Assembly (NCBI GenBank): GCA_021234155.1
Contig: JAJEKV010000058.1
Span: 6,756,992-6,820,991 of the forward strand
DNA: 64,000 nucleotides
Reading direction: 5' to 3'
Source: Isoetes taiwanensis
Taxonomy: Eukaryota; Streptophyta; Lycopodiopsida; Isoetales; Isoetaceae
Each line of letters begins with the position of its first letter. Position 1 is the stretch's first letter. The notes under the pieces were generated by a model that did no database searches, was not told the origin of the DNA, and was given only the letters and a program-made list of their open reading frames with translations. Below, piece after piece: positions 37,942 through 49,397 of this stretch. The position numbers and the translations under genes are program-made.

Positions 37942-39513
37942 TCATGATACTCCCAATGTGAAAATCTGGACCATCACTCCACAACTCTAAACTGAAATGG
38001 CCATAATAGGTCTGAGACTGCCCATGCAATATTGCCCCAGTCATTGAAATCTGCAAAGGGTATGATCTTCCACATGACTTAGGAATGTACTTGAATTGTG
38101 GAAGACAAGTCTTCTGTTGGTCCATTTTATCATGTATAATACATAGATAGTTATTAGGTTCCATTGCAGATAAGGTCCTCCACATCCAATAAGTTGATCT
38201 ACATGATAGTTGATCTGTCATATGGTCCTTCATATGTTCCCTTATCTTTGCCCTTAGACTTGGTTGCTGGTCTTATCTAGTGTCTCCTTGACTTAGCACA
38301 TAAATTGCACTTGGCAAAGTTTTTTGAAGTTGCTATGGTCACATGCTTGAAATGCTTATTCCATAGCCTACTAAAGCGGGGATATTTGGGATATAGAGGC
38401 CACTCCAAGTTCGAAAGCAATGCATTTATTTCCTCTAATATGCTCTTTGAGGTACAATGGGATGGCAATCTCTTTTCAACAATAACTCTACCCTGTTCAT
38501 CCTTCTTACTCTTATGTGGCATGTTTTTGCATTGAAATCCACATATCTTTCAAATATTTCCTTTGCGTACTATAGTTCTTGAGGTAGGCCTTACCGGGCC
38601 GTGTGTTCCCATGCAATGCAATTTTACTACATTTTCATGTCTCTTTTGCCGGTTGTGCCAAGAAGAGGTTGGAATTCCATGTATAGCCATCCATGCTTTT
38701 GAACATTTATCCACTTTCCATTCAATGGGAATCTTTTCTTCTTTGATCTTTCATCACGAATTGCATAGCCAAATATGGTGTACATGAAATTCCTCCTGCT
38801 ATCACACTTATGTTCTGATATGTAGCTCTTGCTACCACCATCTCCTCTATTGTGAACATTCTAATCTGGGAGGCCCAACAACATTCACTTCCTCTAACCT
38901 TCATCGAGGGCTTGGGGAGAACAATCATAATCGACTTGCATCTTTTGGTGGGATAATGTTTGAAAGTTGGAAGTGGCCTCTTGCTGCACTGTGTGAACAT
39001 TATTGACAATGGTTCTACATCTATAGGAAACATGTAGTTCCCCTCCAGTTTAATACTGTCCCTAGGCCATGCAACAATAGTTGGACCCTCTAGTTGCTTC
39101 ACACAAGCAAGGCATTCTTGTTTGCCTGAACCCTTTTCCTTCCAATTGTCATATAATTTTGAGATTGCTACACCTAACCTGTCCTCCCCTAATCTTTCAT
39201 CATTCACTGCATTGATAGGATCCCCTTCTCCTAGTGCCTCTCTGTTGCATGCATGCAGGATCTTGACCTTTTTGTTTTTCCAATCGACCCGAGTATAAAG
39301 TACAATTTCCTTTCCTTTGGCATCATCTTTTTCATTTGAGGTCTTTTCCTTTCCTTTGCCATCATCAACATCATTTGGAGTCTTTTCCTTTCCTTTGCCA
39401 TCATCAACATCATTTGAGGTATTTTCCTTTCCTTGGCCATCATGTTCATTAGTTGGGGATTTTTCCTTGCCTTGATCAGCATCATTGGGGGCTTTTTTTT
39501 TACCATTTTGCAT
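37942..39513 (-). pseudogene. DUF7869-like protein, N-terminal half
   Basis: A 263-codon frame opens at 39,513 with a low-complexity lysine-rich region of about five repeats (KGKEKTPNDVDD type, residues 1-70), followed by a globular part to 38,722. After one frame change it continues as KAWMAIHGIPTSSWHNRQKR, then (38,277-38,522) HCTSKSILEEINALLSN and NKHFKHVTIATSKNFAKCNLC, a likely zinc-binding CxxC, then IHDKMDQQKTCLPQF (37,910-38,233 frame) and GPDFHIGSIM, where the CACTA element interrupts it. The order (hGi-W, FAKCNLC, DxMDQxKTxLP) fits the DUF7869 architecture. Joined to the other half it would be about 950 residues. CAG/CTG content is normal here, unlike the neighbouring repeats. Confidence 0.6.
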
Positions 39514-41692
39514 GCCATTGACCTAGAATGCATAAAAACATATAGTAAGTTAGCATATCCAAATAACCTCTCACTAACATGTTCATAAATGAAAGCCTCA
39601 TATGTCTTATTCTATTTGATCATTCTATTTATATAATGGGATTCCCCAAGTTATTTTCCTCAACATTATATATAAATAAAACCCTCTACTTATAACCTTC
39701 TAACGTGTATCCTATAATAACCTTAGAAACAACTTTTAAGGTTATTATAGGTTAGCAGTTTTAAGGTTAAGACGTTTATTATAGGTTATTATAGGTTAGA
39801 AATTTTAAGGTTGGGAAGTTATTGTAGGTTAAAAGTTTTAAGGTTAGAAGTTCTAATTCATGAACTTTTAAACTTATAACTTAACTATTAACTTAAAACT
39901 AGCATATAAACTTATAACTCATAACTTTTAAACTTTTAAACTTAATAACCCTTAAAACAATTAACCCTTAAAACAATTGTCCTTAAAACAATTAACCCTT
40001 AAAACAATTGTCCTTAAAACAATTAACCCTTGTAATAAATTTTCGCGGAAGTTATAATGGCGCGGTACGAAATTTTAAAAGCAGTTATTATTTCAAGCAG
40101 TGTTGTTTCCATACGGGTACGGTACCTTTCAAGTACTTAGCATACCGTACCAGAGGTACGGTACGTACGGAATGAAAAATGAAATGTTTTTGCTTCAAAT
40201 TTTTGGAGTTTTCAACACAAGTACGGTAAGTATTTTAAAGGTACGGTACGTATTTTATAGGTATTTTATAGGTACTGTAAGTATTTTACAAGTATTTTAT
40301 AGGTGCGGTACGTATTTTATAGGTACGGTAACAACACTTTTTAACGTACTGGTTTTTTGTTCGGTACGTTAAAAACTCATGCGTTACGGTATGATCGTAA
40401 AATACTTACGATCGCATGCAGTGCGGTAAGTGCGTAACTTCTTTCTTGATATCAAGTTAGCATTCCTTTTCAAACTTTTCTCTCACACTTTCGAACTTTT
40501 CTAATTCCAGGCGCTTCTGCTTCCAATTCCAGGCATTCGAGTATTACGCTTCAATTTCGGCTTCCAATTTCTCGGCTTTCGGCTTCTATCGCTTCGGCTT
40601 CAATCTATCTTTCTCGGCATCTATACGCTTCTCGGCTTCTATATCGCTTCTCGGCTTCAATCTATCTGCTGCATGACCTAAGGAGGAGATAATATTATCT
40701 TATCTTCTATATTTCTCGGCTTCAATCTGCTTCTCGGCTTCTATCTGCTTCAATGTGCTTTTATCTGCGGCTTCGAGGCTTTTGAGCTTTACCTTTTTGG
40801 GTTTTCGGCTCAAAGGTTTTTAAACTCGAAGGTTTTCTACAAAACATTCGGCTAAAGGTTTGACTCTCTACAATCTCTCACGGTTTTTTGGCTTCGGCTT
40901 GCAATAACAAAGTTTTCTGGTTTTGTGTTAAAGCTTCTCGGCTTCTCGGTTTCCAAATTATCTGCTATTGCTTCTTCTCGTCTTCTTAAGGCTCAAATCA
41001 TCTGCTATTGGCTTCTTCTCGGCTCAAATCAACTTTTGTTTTCGATTTTTGGTTTCGGCTCAAAGGCAAAGGCTCAAATCTCGGGTACAGAACACAAATA
41101 AGTTAGTATTTCCTGTTCTTTACTTAAAGTCTGTTCTAGTATTTGAAAGTTACATTCTATCACGCTTTATCACATTCTTTTATACGTCATATGAGCTTCA
41201 GGGTTAATCAAGGGGAGTGCTTACTGGCTTAGACTTTTAGATGCATCAGTCCTATACTGCCCTAGCACCTTCATATATAGCTTATAAACATGTTCTATTG
41301 CTTATATGATCTTGCTCTATGATCTTGCATATATGATCTTGCTCTATGATCTATCTGCTCTATGATCTTGCTTATATGATTTTGCTGTATCTGATCTTAT
41401 TCTATTTCACTAGCTCTTTTTCTATCTGCTCTAAATAATGAACTAACACAATGAACTAAATAATGAACTAAACAAGGAGTATTCTAAAACGAACTAAATG
41501 AGCTCTTCTGCTCTATCTGCTCTATGAATTCTTATTCTGCTCTATCTGCTCTTAGATTTGCTCTATCTATTCCCCTGGCTTCATATTCTATTTTACTGGC
41601 TCTTATTCTATTCTACTGCCTTCATATTCATTGGCTTCATATTCTGCATTCTGCAATCTGCATTCTGCATTCCGCATTCTGTTCTCTGCCTG
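39514..41692. other. Repeat-rich upstream region of DUF7869-like gene
   Basis: Four low-complexity blocks: TTATTATAGGTTA/TTTTAAGGTTA repeats (39,690-39,855); CCTTAAAACAATTAACCCTTAAAACAATTGT repeats (39,945-40,030); GGTACGGTACGTATTTTATA repeats (40,110-40,440); TTCTCGGCTTCTATC and GGCTTC repeats (40,500-41,050) followed by CTATCTGCTCTATGATCTTG and ATTCTGC repeats (41,300-41,690). No gene or clear promoter element is seen. The duplication junction is at its right end. Confidence 0.6.
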
Positions 41693-42750
41693 TCACAAAT
41701 GTACAACTTAGCTAAACAGAGCCTGCAATCTGCAAAGCTAGAGTACTTACACATACTAGTTAAGATTAATTTGTAGGCTGGAGCCAGAGGCCAGCCTTCC
41801 AGAAATTTTCCTGGCTCCCGTGAGGAAGCCGAGGAAGGGGTTTGGAAATAGTTTTCAACCAGCAATTGACGCGTCTCGGAAAAACCTCACTAACTGCGTC
41901 ATTGCCCCAAGCGCAAAGATAAAGGATGCTTGCAACATACCTCGCTATATAGCTCCTTCTCTTCGTCTTTTTGTTCCGTCAACGGCTGTGGGATATTTCC
42001 GCTGCACAAGCTTGAATCGCCCTGGACCCAAATTAGACTATGATTTACACACAGATAACAGATAGGATAACGATTAGATTTTCTCTAATCTTCCAATGCA
42101 TGCCCTCACACCAAAAATGGAGCTTGTTTATGGACAAATATATTTCGACATGCTTACATTAGGTTATTTCGAAAAAACACACCCAGCATTATTTGTATTT
42201 GTAGGTCTCTCAATAAGCTTTCCAACAAAACCCCTTGTGCACTTCTTCCTGAGATTTATGCGTATCATTCTAATCTATTGCCAATGGAGCAGTCTTTAGT
42301 TTCCTTTGAAGAACTCAAAATGCAGATTTCTCCTTCGTCTTATAGTGCAAAAGCAATTAAATGCAAAACCATTTAAGTGTATTTACCTTTACAATAAATT
42401 TATCGCGGCGGCCAAGGCCGCCGCGAACATTTCTCTTTTTCAAAACTGTGCAGTTGGACCCCAGTTAACGTCCAACATTCTCTTCTGCAATGGCCAAGTG
42501 ATTCTAGATTGATGTGAAGCAACTTCGTAAGATCTTACATTCTAACTCTAATTTAGAAATTATAAAATGGGAGAATATTTACCTTGCATGCAATGAAGCA
42601 GAAGAGAAGCGCTCACAATAGCTCTTAAAGTGCTCTCAATGCGTCGAGACAATAAGAAGGCCTTCTATTTATAAGATGGAGTTTTGTTGGATGATCGACA
42701 CACATGACTAATCTAGGGCTATATTTATGCCAAGTGCCTATATCACAACT
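41693..42750. other. Left end of duplicated unit (copy 2), no gene recognised
   Basis: Counterpart of 8,391-9,300. About 100 bp at 42,180-42,290 have no equivalent in copy 1, where only about 20 bp join the same flanks. No gene is supported. Confidence 0.35.
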
Positions 42751-42859
42751 CGCATGTAATCATTAATATCATTCGATATATATTTCATATCCATAATTAT
42801 CCTAAAATGGATATCATTAAGATTCTATATATATTGGGATTGATATCTTCTAACAAATT

Positions 42860-43515
42860 TGCCAATGGCCGCAATAAATGCAAAGTGCACACATGTCGTG
42901 CTTTGATAATTCCCAATAAATGCAAAGCGTATTAATGGTCATAATAAATGCAAAGTGCACACATGTCGTGCTTTGATAATTCATAATAAATGCAAAGCGT
43001 ATTAATGGCCATAATAAATGCAAAGCGTATTAATGGCGCAATAAATGCAAAGGGTATTAATAGCGCAATAAATGCAAAGTGCACACATGTCGTGCTTTGA
43101 TAACTTGCAATAAATGCAAAGCGTATTATTAATGGCATAATAAATGCAAAAGCGTATTAATGGTCGCAATAAATGCAAAAGGTATTAATGGCTACAATAA
43201 ATGCAAAGTGCACACATGTCGTGCTTTGATAATTCGCAATAAATTCAAAGCGTATTAATGGCCACAAAAAATGCAAAGTGTATTAATGGCCGCAATAAAT
43301 GCAAAGTGCACAAATCTGCCATAAATGCGATGAATGCAACGTGTCATCCTATGGTAATGCTCATATCTTCCTCCGCCATAAATGCTCATAAATGCCTCAA
43401 ATCTGAAATTAATGCCCGCAATAAATGCTTTATAATCAATGAATGCACACAATATTCGAGGTTATTAATGGCTGCAATAAATGCTTTATAATCAATGAAT
43501 GCACACTGTACACGT
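42860..43515. repeat. ATAAATGCAAAG minisatellite, copy 2
   Basis: About twenty variants of CAATAAATGCAAAG separated either by CGTATTAATGG (about 26-27 bp period) or by TGCACACATGTCGTGCTTTGATAATT, giving a two-level higher-order pattern. Open frames here (for example minus 42,932-43,138) are products of the repeat and not genes. Confidence 0.8.
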
Positions 43516-43533
43516 GTCATGCTTTAGGAATTT

Positions 43534-44060
43534 TTAAGGAACAAAATAGGGGAGAACAGAAATTAGACACTCAATTACATAGGAAGGATTACCTCTTCGC
43601 CTGCAATAGTTTGTACCTACCCAAGCAAATAGGACTAAATATGCACTGCATACTCTCCAACCATGCTTCAATGCCCAGCTCGTCAACTGCTGCTCGAGAA
43701 TTCCAGCAAGCAGTTTTGCAAACACCGAACTGACCATGATTGTTTGTAATTGGCTGGGCAGTGTGGGTCACCTGCCTTATAGATGGGAACAACTCTGCTA
43801 TTGGTCCACTGCAGCGGGAAGCCTTCCTGTAATGCCTTGTTGAACAAGGCTTATGGATGGCCCTGCCCACTTAAGCAATTCTGCCTGCATACCATCCAAG
43901 TCTGGGGCTTTCCCATTGGCAAGACGCTGTAAGCCTTGTTCCACGTCCGAATCTGTGATTTCCAGCACTGGGCCTTCTTGCAAGGATAATGCTGCATGTG
44001 CACCCTGAGGGTCGTATAGCTGTTGCAAGTATTGCCTCCACTGCTCGGGAAGGTGAATGG
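43534..44060 (-). mobile_element. LINE reverse transcriptase fragment, copy 2
   Basis: Read on the minus strand, the fragment begins with LPEQWRQYLQQLYDP and continues to LANGKAPDLDGMQAELLKWAG, the linker and NGKAPGxDGxxxExLK motif that opens the RT domain of L1-like LINEs. In the next frames follow a segment like the palm entry (GKLPAAVDQ-like, P-NYK region) and CLLEFSSSS-type text matching the 'laKl...ile.rl' helix. At least three frame changes are needed. No endonuclease, YxDD box or poly-A tail lies beside it. The downstream GVRQGCPL half of such an element is seen separately at 3,176-3,540. Confidence 0.6.
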
Positions 44061-44312
44061 TTAATGGTATAATATAATAATAAAAATAAAAGGCCAATGA
44101 CGTGGCAAAAAAGGCCAGTGGTGGAAGAAATTAAAAAAAAAAAAACAAGCAAAAAGGAAACAACAGCAAAACATAAATAGTCCAGTGCATATGGAGATCG
44201 ATCGATCTGATTGAGATCAATTCTGAATAGATTGATTCAACATCCAGCGTGGAGAATATGCTCTGGATTGAATAGCATCAGTAACGGTTGGTTGTTTTGA
44301 GATCGAAGGAAG

Positions 44313-44729
44313 ATGGCTACTATAGTAAAATCCATCAGCCTGGTGTTCCAACAAGTTAAAACTATGAAGAACACGGAGGTAGAATTTGGACCTGGTGCTA
44401 TTATGGAAAGTCAACTGTGCAAAAAGAATTCAATGAACTGTATAAGGATTATTGAGCATAGCCAATTTAAGGCAGCCGAATTTATGGTAGAGGCTACAAA
44501 AGGTTATTGTTATTACAAGTATCTTATTGTAGAAGGTTGTTTGTTATTGCAAAAGGTTTTTGTTCTTGGAAGTATTTGTGAAAAGCTTGTGCTGGGTTCT
44601 GTGAAGTGGTTGAAGCAAGAAAGCATGAGGCTGAGAAATGGTTTTTTGGGTCCAAATTCTAGGCTCACGAGTTTGCAAATATATCAAGGAGATAGCAACA
44701 GGAGGAGACTTCTAGGTGGAGCCAGATGA
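44313..44729 (+). CDS. Hypothetical 138-residue protein
   Basis: An uninterrupted plus-strand frame starting MATIVKSISLVFQQVK. It has no signal peptide, no cysteine motif and no domain I recognise. A mid-protein stretch (about residues 60-90: YYKYLIVEGCLLLQKVFVLG) is hydrophobic but interrupted by charges. The C-terminus is rich in R, L and Q. A second open frame follows at 44,780-44,998, in the same phase relationship expected of a downstream exon or a frameshifted continuation. Copy 1 (10,690-11,500) is broken. The length is notable for this AT-rich area, but it could still be chance; I do not assign a function. Confidence 0.3.
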   Translation: MATIVKSISLVFQQVKTMKNTEVEFGPGAIMESQLCKKNSMNCIRIIEHSQFKAAEFMVEATKGYCYYKYLIVEGCLLLQKVFVLGSICEKLVLGSVKWLKQESMRLRNGFLGPNSRLTSLQIYQGDSNRRRLLGGAR

Positions 44730-45442
44730 ATGCCTGATGATGCAGATGCTCGCTGTCACAATAAGGGATAGATCCAATTATGATGCTTCCAGAACTAAAA
44801 ATCTCAAATTTGAGAGATAGATCTGAAAAGCTCCTAAATCTTGAAGTGGGAGCCAAAGCCATTTCAATTTCCACTATCGCCATAGTTATTCACAGTCACA
44901 CTATAGCCATAGTTTATTTTTGCAAGGTAAAAAAAAATTGTATTTATTGTTCTGGTTGTTTATCGGATGTTGCCAGTTGTTATTTGCTTTTATTTTAGGG
45001 TTAATTTTCACATGTTGTGGTTGTTTATAAGCGATGTGTTTTTGACTTCGGAAAAAAATAAAAATTCTGCAATATGTGATGGGTTCGCCGAAATTTGGTC
45101 TCCAGAGGCGACCCTATGATCTTATCTTTGCCCTCAGTATTAACGCATTTGTACATGGTGGTTGGGACTAGTTTATGATTTTATATAACACATTTCCATA
45201 TATTCCAAGGTAAAAAATCTAATATTTAATCGAAACACGTGTAGATAAAAAATAAAATAATATATATACGTCCAAGTATATTATACAACTACAAGTTTAG
45301 CCACATATTCACACTATAAATCTTGCGAAACTTACCAAAACTTAATATCTCAATGTCTACACACTCAAACCAAAACAAGTCAATATATTTTCTAACTATA
45401 AGAAAAAGTCTTTCACTAAAGACCTTTCATCCTTTGGAAGAG

Positions 45443-46074
45443 TCACTCATCAAAACATCTATTCTTTGCTTGAACCTCCAAATTCAAAGGAAGATCATCC
45501 CTTTCGTCCACATATAAGTCGACTTCATTACCTTCCAAAGAAGGACTTGCAAAGTTGGGAGTAGATCCCCACACGGACTCTATATCTAAAGGGTTTTCTC
45601 TTGGATCTCGGAACCTCCACCGCTAGATGTACACTATCATCATCCTCCAATTCACAAAGAAAATCCAGCACCTTCACGTCAGAACTCAGCTCCTGGAGGA
45701 AATCTCTCCTCCAACACTCTAATCATATCAGGCCTCTAACTCCAATTCTCCCCTGCTCGGCTACATTTGGCTTCATCGGCCATTGCTTGTACCTGTTTGT
45801 GGGGCTAGTCTTAAAGACTAAGTGGGGGTTATAGGCACTTAAAAAGCTGCTCATTAAGCATTACAAACTCATACAATAAACAAGCATGAACTCCTTACCA
45901 AAAACCCCTTTGCATCCAACCATTCGGACTACATATATGCGAAATGATGATATGATAACTGATGCTTAAGACAACCATTAAATGCCTTCATATCTACAAT
46001 ATATCTCTCAAAAGACAATTTCATGGCATCCAGTGTCTACTCCGCTTCTAAAATGCCATCTAAGCTGATCAAAA
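45443..46074 (-). CDS. Possible minus-strand exons of an unknown gene (copy 2)
   Basis: Two protein-like stretches on the minus strand. The upstream one (46,074 down to about 45,960) is preceded by ATTGATTGCAG, a plausible acceptor, and followed by GTTATC, a possible donor; it reads as a helical segment containing MKLSFERYIVDMKAFNGCLK. The downstream one (about 45,700 down to 45,443) contains SSDVKVLDFLCELEDDD and, after one frame change, an acidic C-terminus ending KNRCFDE and a stop at 45,443-45,445. The splice phase between them does not join cleanly, so the model is tentative. The family is not recognised; the acidic tail and helical exon suggest a coiled-coil-containing protein, as inference only. 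Confidence 0.3.
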
Positions 46075-46099
46075 CCTGCAATCAATTGTGTACATACCT

Positions 46100-47750
46100 T
46101 TCCACACTGCGTCAGCACTGGAGGACCACCTTTGCCATGCAGTGCAGCAGAGAATCCAAGCTAGGATAACAAAGTCTGATGTCAGTTACAAGCACAGCCA
46201 CAAGTCAAAGCCATCACAAATGGACTCGGCCCCGGAGACTATGCACTTTTGCAATATTCCATATTTCACATTTTTCAATGCCATAAATAGTTACAGTTTA
46301 TAATAATGTCCACGTGTGATTATAATACGAGCACCAACAATTCAGATGCAATTCCTATGCATTTCTTATATATACACAACACAAGAAATGACAATTCAAT
46401 ATGGATCATACCCATGCATGCAACTTTTGGTAATATACTGATGGCGGATTTTCCCATATCCCCATCAGTTGGCCTCAGAAGGCAAAAAATAAGACCATTC
46501 TTGCATGCTGCTACATGAAATGATAACAGAAGGAATTGAAACAAAAGAACTGAAGAAGTAAATGGGCCCAATAACACTTTATATAATCAATAAGAACAAG
46601 AAAGTACAAGATAATGAGCCCTCCATGCCTCTGAATCATGGAGGGCATCTGAATCCATGGTCAAGAGGAGGCCACTCTCTCAAGAGTTGTGGAAGCAGGG
46701 AAGAGGAAGAGCTCATGCTCCTCAAAAACACTTATATTCTCATGAGGACTCGCATCATGCATACAAACCACCTCCGATAGGTAGGCTCTTTTATTCATTC
46801 ATCTCAGCAGGTGTTTTACATTGGTTGAGAGTGGGTAGCCGCACATTGCAGGCTACCCAAAAACTAATTATAAATTATTACAATTATGCCACTAAACTCC
46901 TCGATGGAGTTGTTAACCAACAAAGTATGATGAGATGTTGGATGATGTACCTCTGAAGACTTATCACCGGGATTAAAAAACCCCGCCCTTTCGAGTTTGC
47001 GAGGATAAACCCCAGTGATAAGGGCTTGGACAATCATCAGACTACTATAATGGTCCTCAAAAAATATGAATATTGATGAAGTCAGAAAGCGCATGTTAAC
47101 TGAATCCTGCATAACATAAATGCTAAAACATATACATGAGATAAAAAAAAAAAACCTGCGAAATAAAAAGGGCCGGTCACGCGTGCCACGTGAAACAATA
47201 AACATAACATAAATAGAGAGAGAGGGAGAGAATTGATTAATTATACATAATTAAAAGGGGGAGGTGGGGGTGGGTTCAAGAGGAAGAGAGAGGAAACTGC
47301 TGAGACGAAGAAGAAACCTCGATTTGAGAAGCTGAAGAAGACTTCTGCTATAAAAAACTAAATCAGAGGTCCAAAACGGCATGCAAAACATGTATGCATG
47401 CATGCTCCTCCTCATGAGAATCTCGATCCTATGGAGTGGATCAATTCCCATTTTCACCTCTTCATCTTATCCCTCTATTTTCAACCTCTTCATCGCATCG
47501 GAATATATTATTGACAAAGACATGGCAATATTGAAGGCATATGACAAAATTTTTTGACTAGACGAACATGTTGGGATGAATGAGCGCATAAGGACATATA
47601 TTATAAACAAAGATGATGGCAAGCATGTATGAAAATATATATAAGAACATATATTATAGACAAAAACATGATGGCAAGCATGCAAGAAAATATATTGTTA
47701 ACAAGGACATGGCAATTATTGGAGGCAGGATGATAAAAAGTTGCGACTAG
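46100..47750. other. Upstream flank of BAHD gene, copy 2; no gene recognised
   Basis: Counterpart of 12,601-14,190. It carries about three copies of a roughly 50-bp unit with ACATATATTATA..CAAAAACATGATGGCAAGCATG (47,590-47,700). The frames at 46,562-46,780 and 46,864-47,205 overlap on opposite strands and are not supported as genes. Confidence 0.35.
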
Positions 47751-47751
47751 A

Positions 47752-47843
47752 CGAACATTTCCCGTTCAACTTTGAATATTCGAACATTTCCCGTTCAAAC
47801 TTTGAATATTTCAACATTTCCCATTCAAAGTTTGAATATTTTA
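47752..47843. repeat. Three 30-bp repeats upstream of BAHD, copy 2
   Basis: Direct repeats with core CATTTCCCRTTCAAASTTTGAATATT; the inner CAAACTTTG is nearly palindromic. They lie about 210-300 bp upstream of the BAHD ATG. Confidence 0.75.
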
Positions 47844-48011
47844 ATGGAAGAATTATTAGACTACATCGACATTTCCAAGTTTTCTTTTATATTTTCACGG
47901 GAGGACTTTTCTTTGGATATTTTTCATGGAAGGACTAGTTCACATTTTTATGTCTGGTCATATCCAGGAAGTTGGTGCTTAAAAGTTGATTTTTTAATTG
48001 CCTGCTAGACA

Positions 48012-48018
48012 TATATAA
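48012..48018 (+). promoter_or_regulatory. Candidate TATA box of BAHD, copy 2
   Basis: TATATAA 34-40 bp before the ATG at 48,052, in the context GACATATATAACCACC. The ATG has A at -3 and G at +4 (AAGAAATGG), a good plant start context. Confidence 0.4.
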
Positions 48019-48051
48019 CCACCTTAAATCTCTGTTAATCTAACAAAAGAA

Positions 48052-49397
48052 ATGGAGAACTATGTGACCGTATCTGCCATCTCCACAGTCACTCCGGCGA
48101 AGCCCATACTGCCCTTTCTTCACTTCCTTTCAAATCTAGACATAGCCATGTCTTCCATGAGATTTTATTTCCAAGGTCTTTATTATTTCCGAGCCAAATT
48201 GCAACCTCCAAAAGGGGATAATCTAATAGAAACTCTGAAGAAATCTTTGGCTGAAACACTTTCTCACTTCCCCATAGCAGCCGGAAGGCTAAAACTGGAT
48301 GATGCTGGAAGACTAGCGATAGATGTAAATTCTGCTGGAATACCCTTCATAGAAGCCACATCTATGGCTAGTTTGGATGATTGCTCTAATTTAAAAAATG
48401 CGCCATTCAGTTCTGAATGCAATCCACAAGATAAACTAATCAGAGACCAGTTTAAGGATCCTTTGGTTCGGGTTCAGGTAACCAGGTTCAAGTGCGGAGG
48501 TATTGCTTTAGGATTGGGCACATCTCACACTGTGATGGATGGGTTGTCTGCAGTTGAATTTATAGTAGCATGGGGCCAGATCCACAGGAATTTGCAGATT
48601 TCTACAAACTGACCTAATATGGGCTCCTTGTTGCTAAAAACAAGAGATCCACCAATTGTGGATGTGTCTATACCAGAATTCATAACCAGATTATTTCCAG
48701 ATACCCATGAGCCAGAACCCTTCAATTATGCTCCTCCACGGAGGCATACGCCATAGAACCTTCACAATTGATGCCTCTAAGATGGAAGAATGCATAAAGG
48801 AGGCATTGGATTCAGAAGGATCTGCTAAATGCTCCTCCTTTGAAGCCCTATGCGGTCTTATTTGGAGATGCATTACCAAAGCTCGAGGCCTTCCTTTTGA
48901 TGCCATAACAAGCGTAATTTTTCCGATCAATTTGAGAGGAAAAAAACGATGGGATCCTCCGCTACCGCCTAATTTTTTGGTAGCGGAGTGCAAGTTCTGA
49001 TTGCAAGCGCCCGCGACCAAAGGCGTGGTCAGCGGTGGCATTTCCTTGAACCAAAAGGTTAGGAGCGCATCCGGTGTTTGAAGGCCTTGGGTGGCAGAAT
49101 CAACCGTTGATTTGGATGGAGCTTGAGACCCTTCAAGGCCGGCCCATTGGCCTTAGAGGTCCCAACAAAAATACCTTTGATGTTACCATAAGTAGTGTTG
49201 TAGGTCTTCCCATTTATGACGTAGACTTTGGATGGGGTGGAGTAGATCAGTTCGTTTGCCCTCTCATTGGTGATGGCCAAGCTTTTCTCATGCCTTCCAA
49301 CAAGGGTGATAGATCTAGGGATGTTACCATCTGCCTCTTTGAAGCGGACATGCACAGACTTCTACAAGACCAGGTCTTTGCCAATTATTTTAATTAG
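48052..49397 (+). CDS. BAHD acyltransferase (HCT-like), full length with frameshifts
   Basis: BAHD enzymes move an acyl group from acyl-CoA to an alcohol or amine in the cytosol. The first 186 codons are open from an ATG in good context and contain VSAISTVTPAKP, LSNLDIAMSSMRFYF, the SHFPIAAGRLKLDDAGR block and the catalytic HTVMDG (His159, Asp163; 48,526-48,540). Later segments in shifted frames include IVDVSIPEFITRLFPD, KCSSFEALCGLIWRCITKAR (48,707-49,000) and DVDFGWGG with the structural DFGWG at 49,224-49,238, ending ANYFN-stop at 49,397. The 1,346-bp span equals about 448 codons, the usual BAHD length, without introns. At least three frame changes separate the pieces. They sit where the copies disagree, so the real gene may be intact. 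The N-terminal motifs point to the HCT/hydroxycinnamoyl-type clade; the acceptor cannot be predicted. Confidence 0.85.

Noticed and set aside
31338-37944. A 6.6-kb intron in the DUF7869-like gene
   Set aside because: Edges are not GT..AG on the gene strand; inverted ends and a TCA duplication fit a transposon insertion instead.
42860-43515. CRISPR-like alternation of repeats and spacers
   Set aside because: The spacers are themselves repeats, there are no cas genes, and the DNA is plant nuclear; it is a minisatellite.
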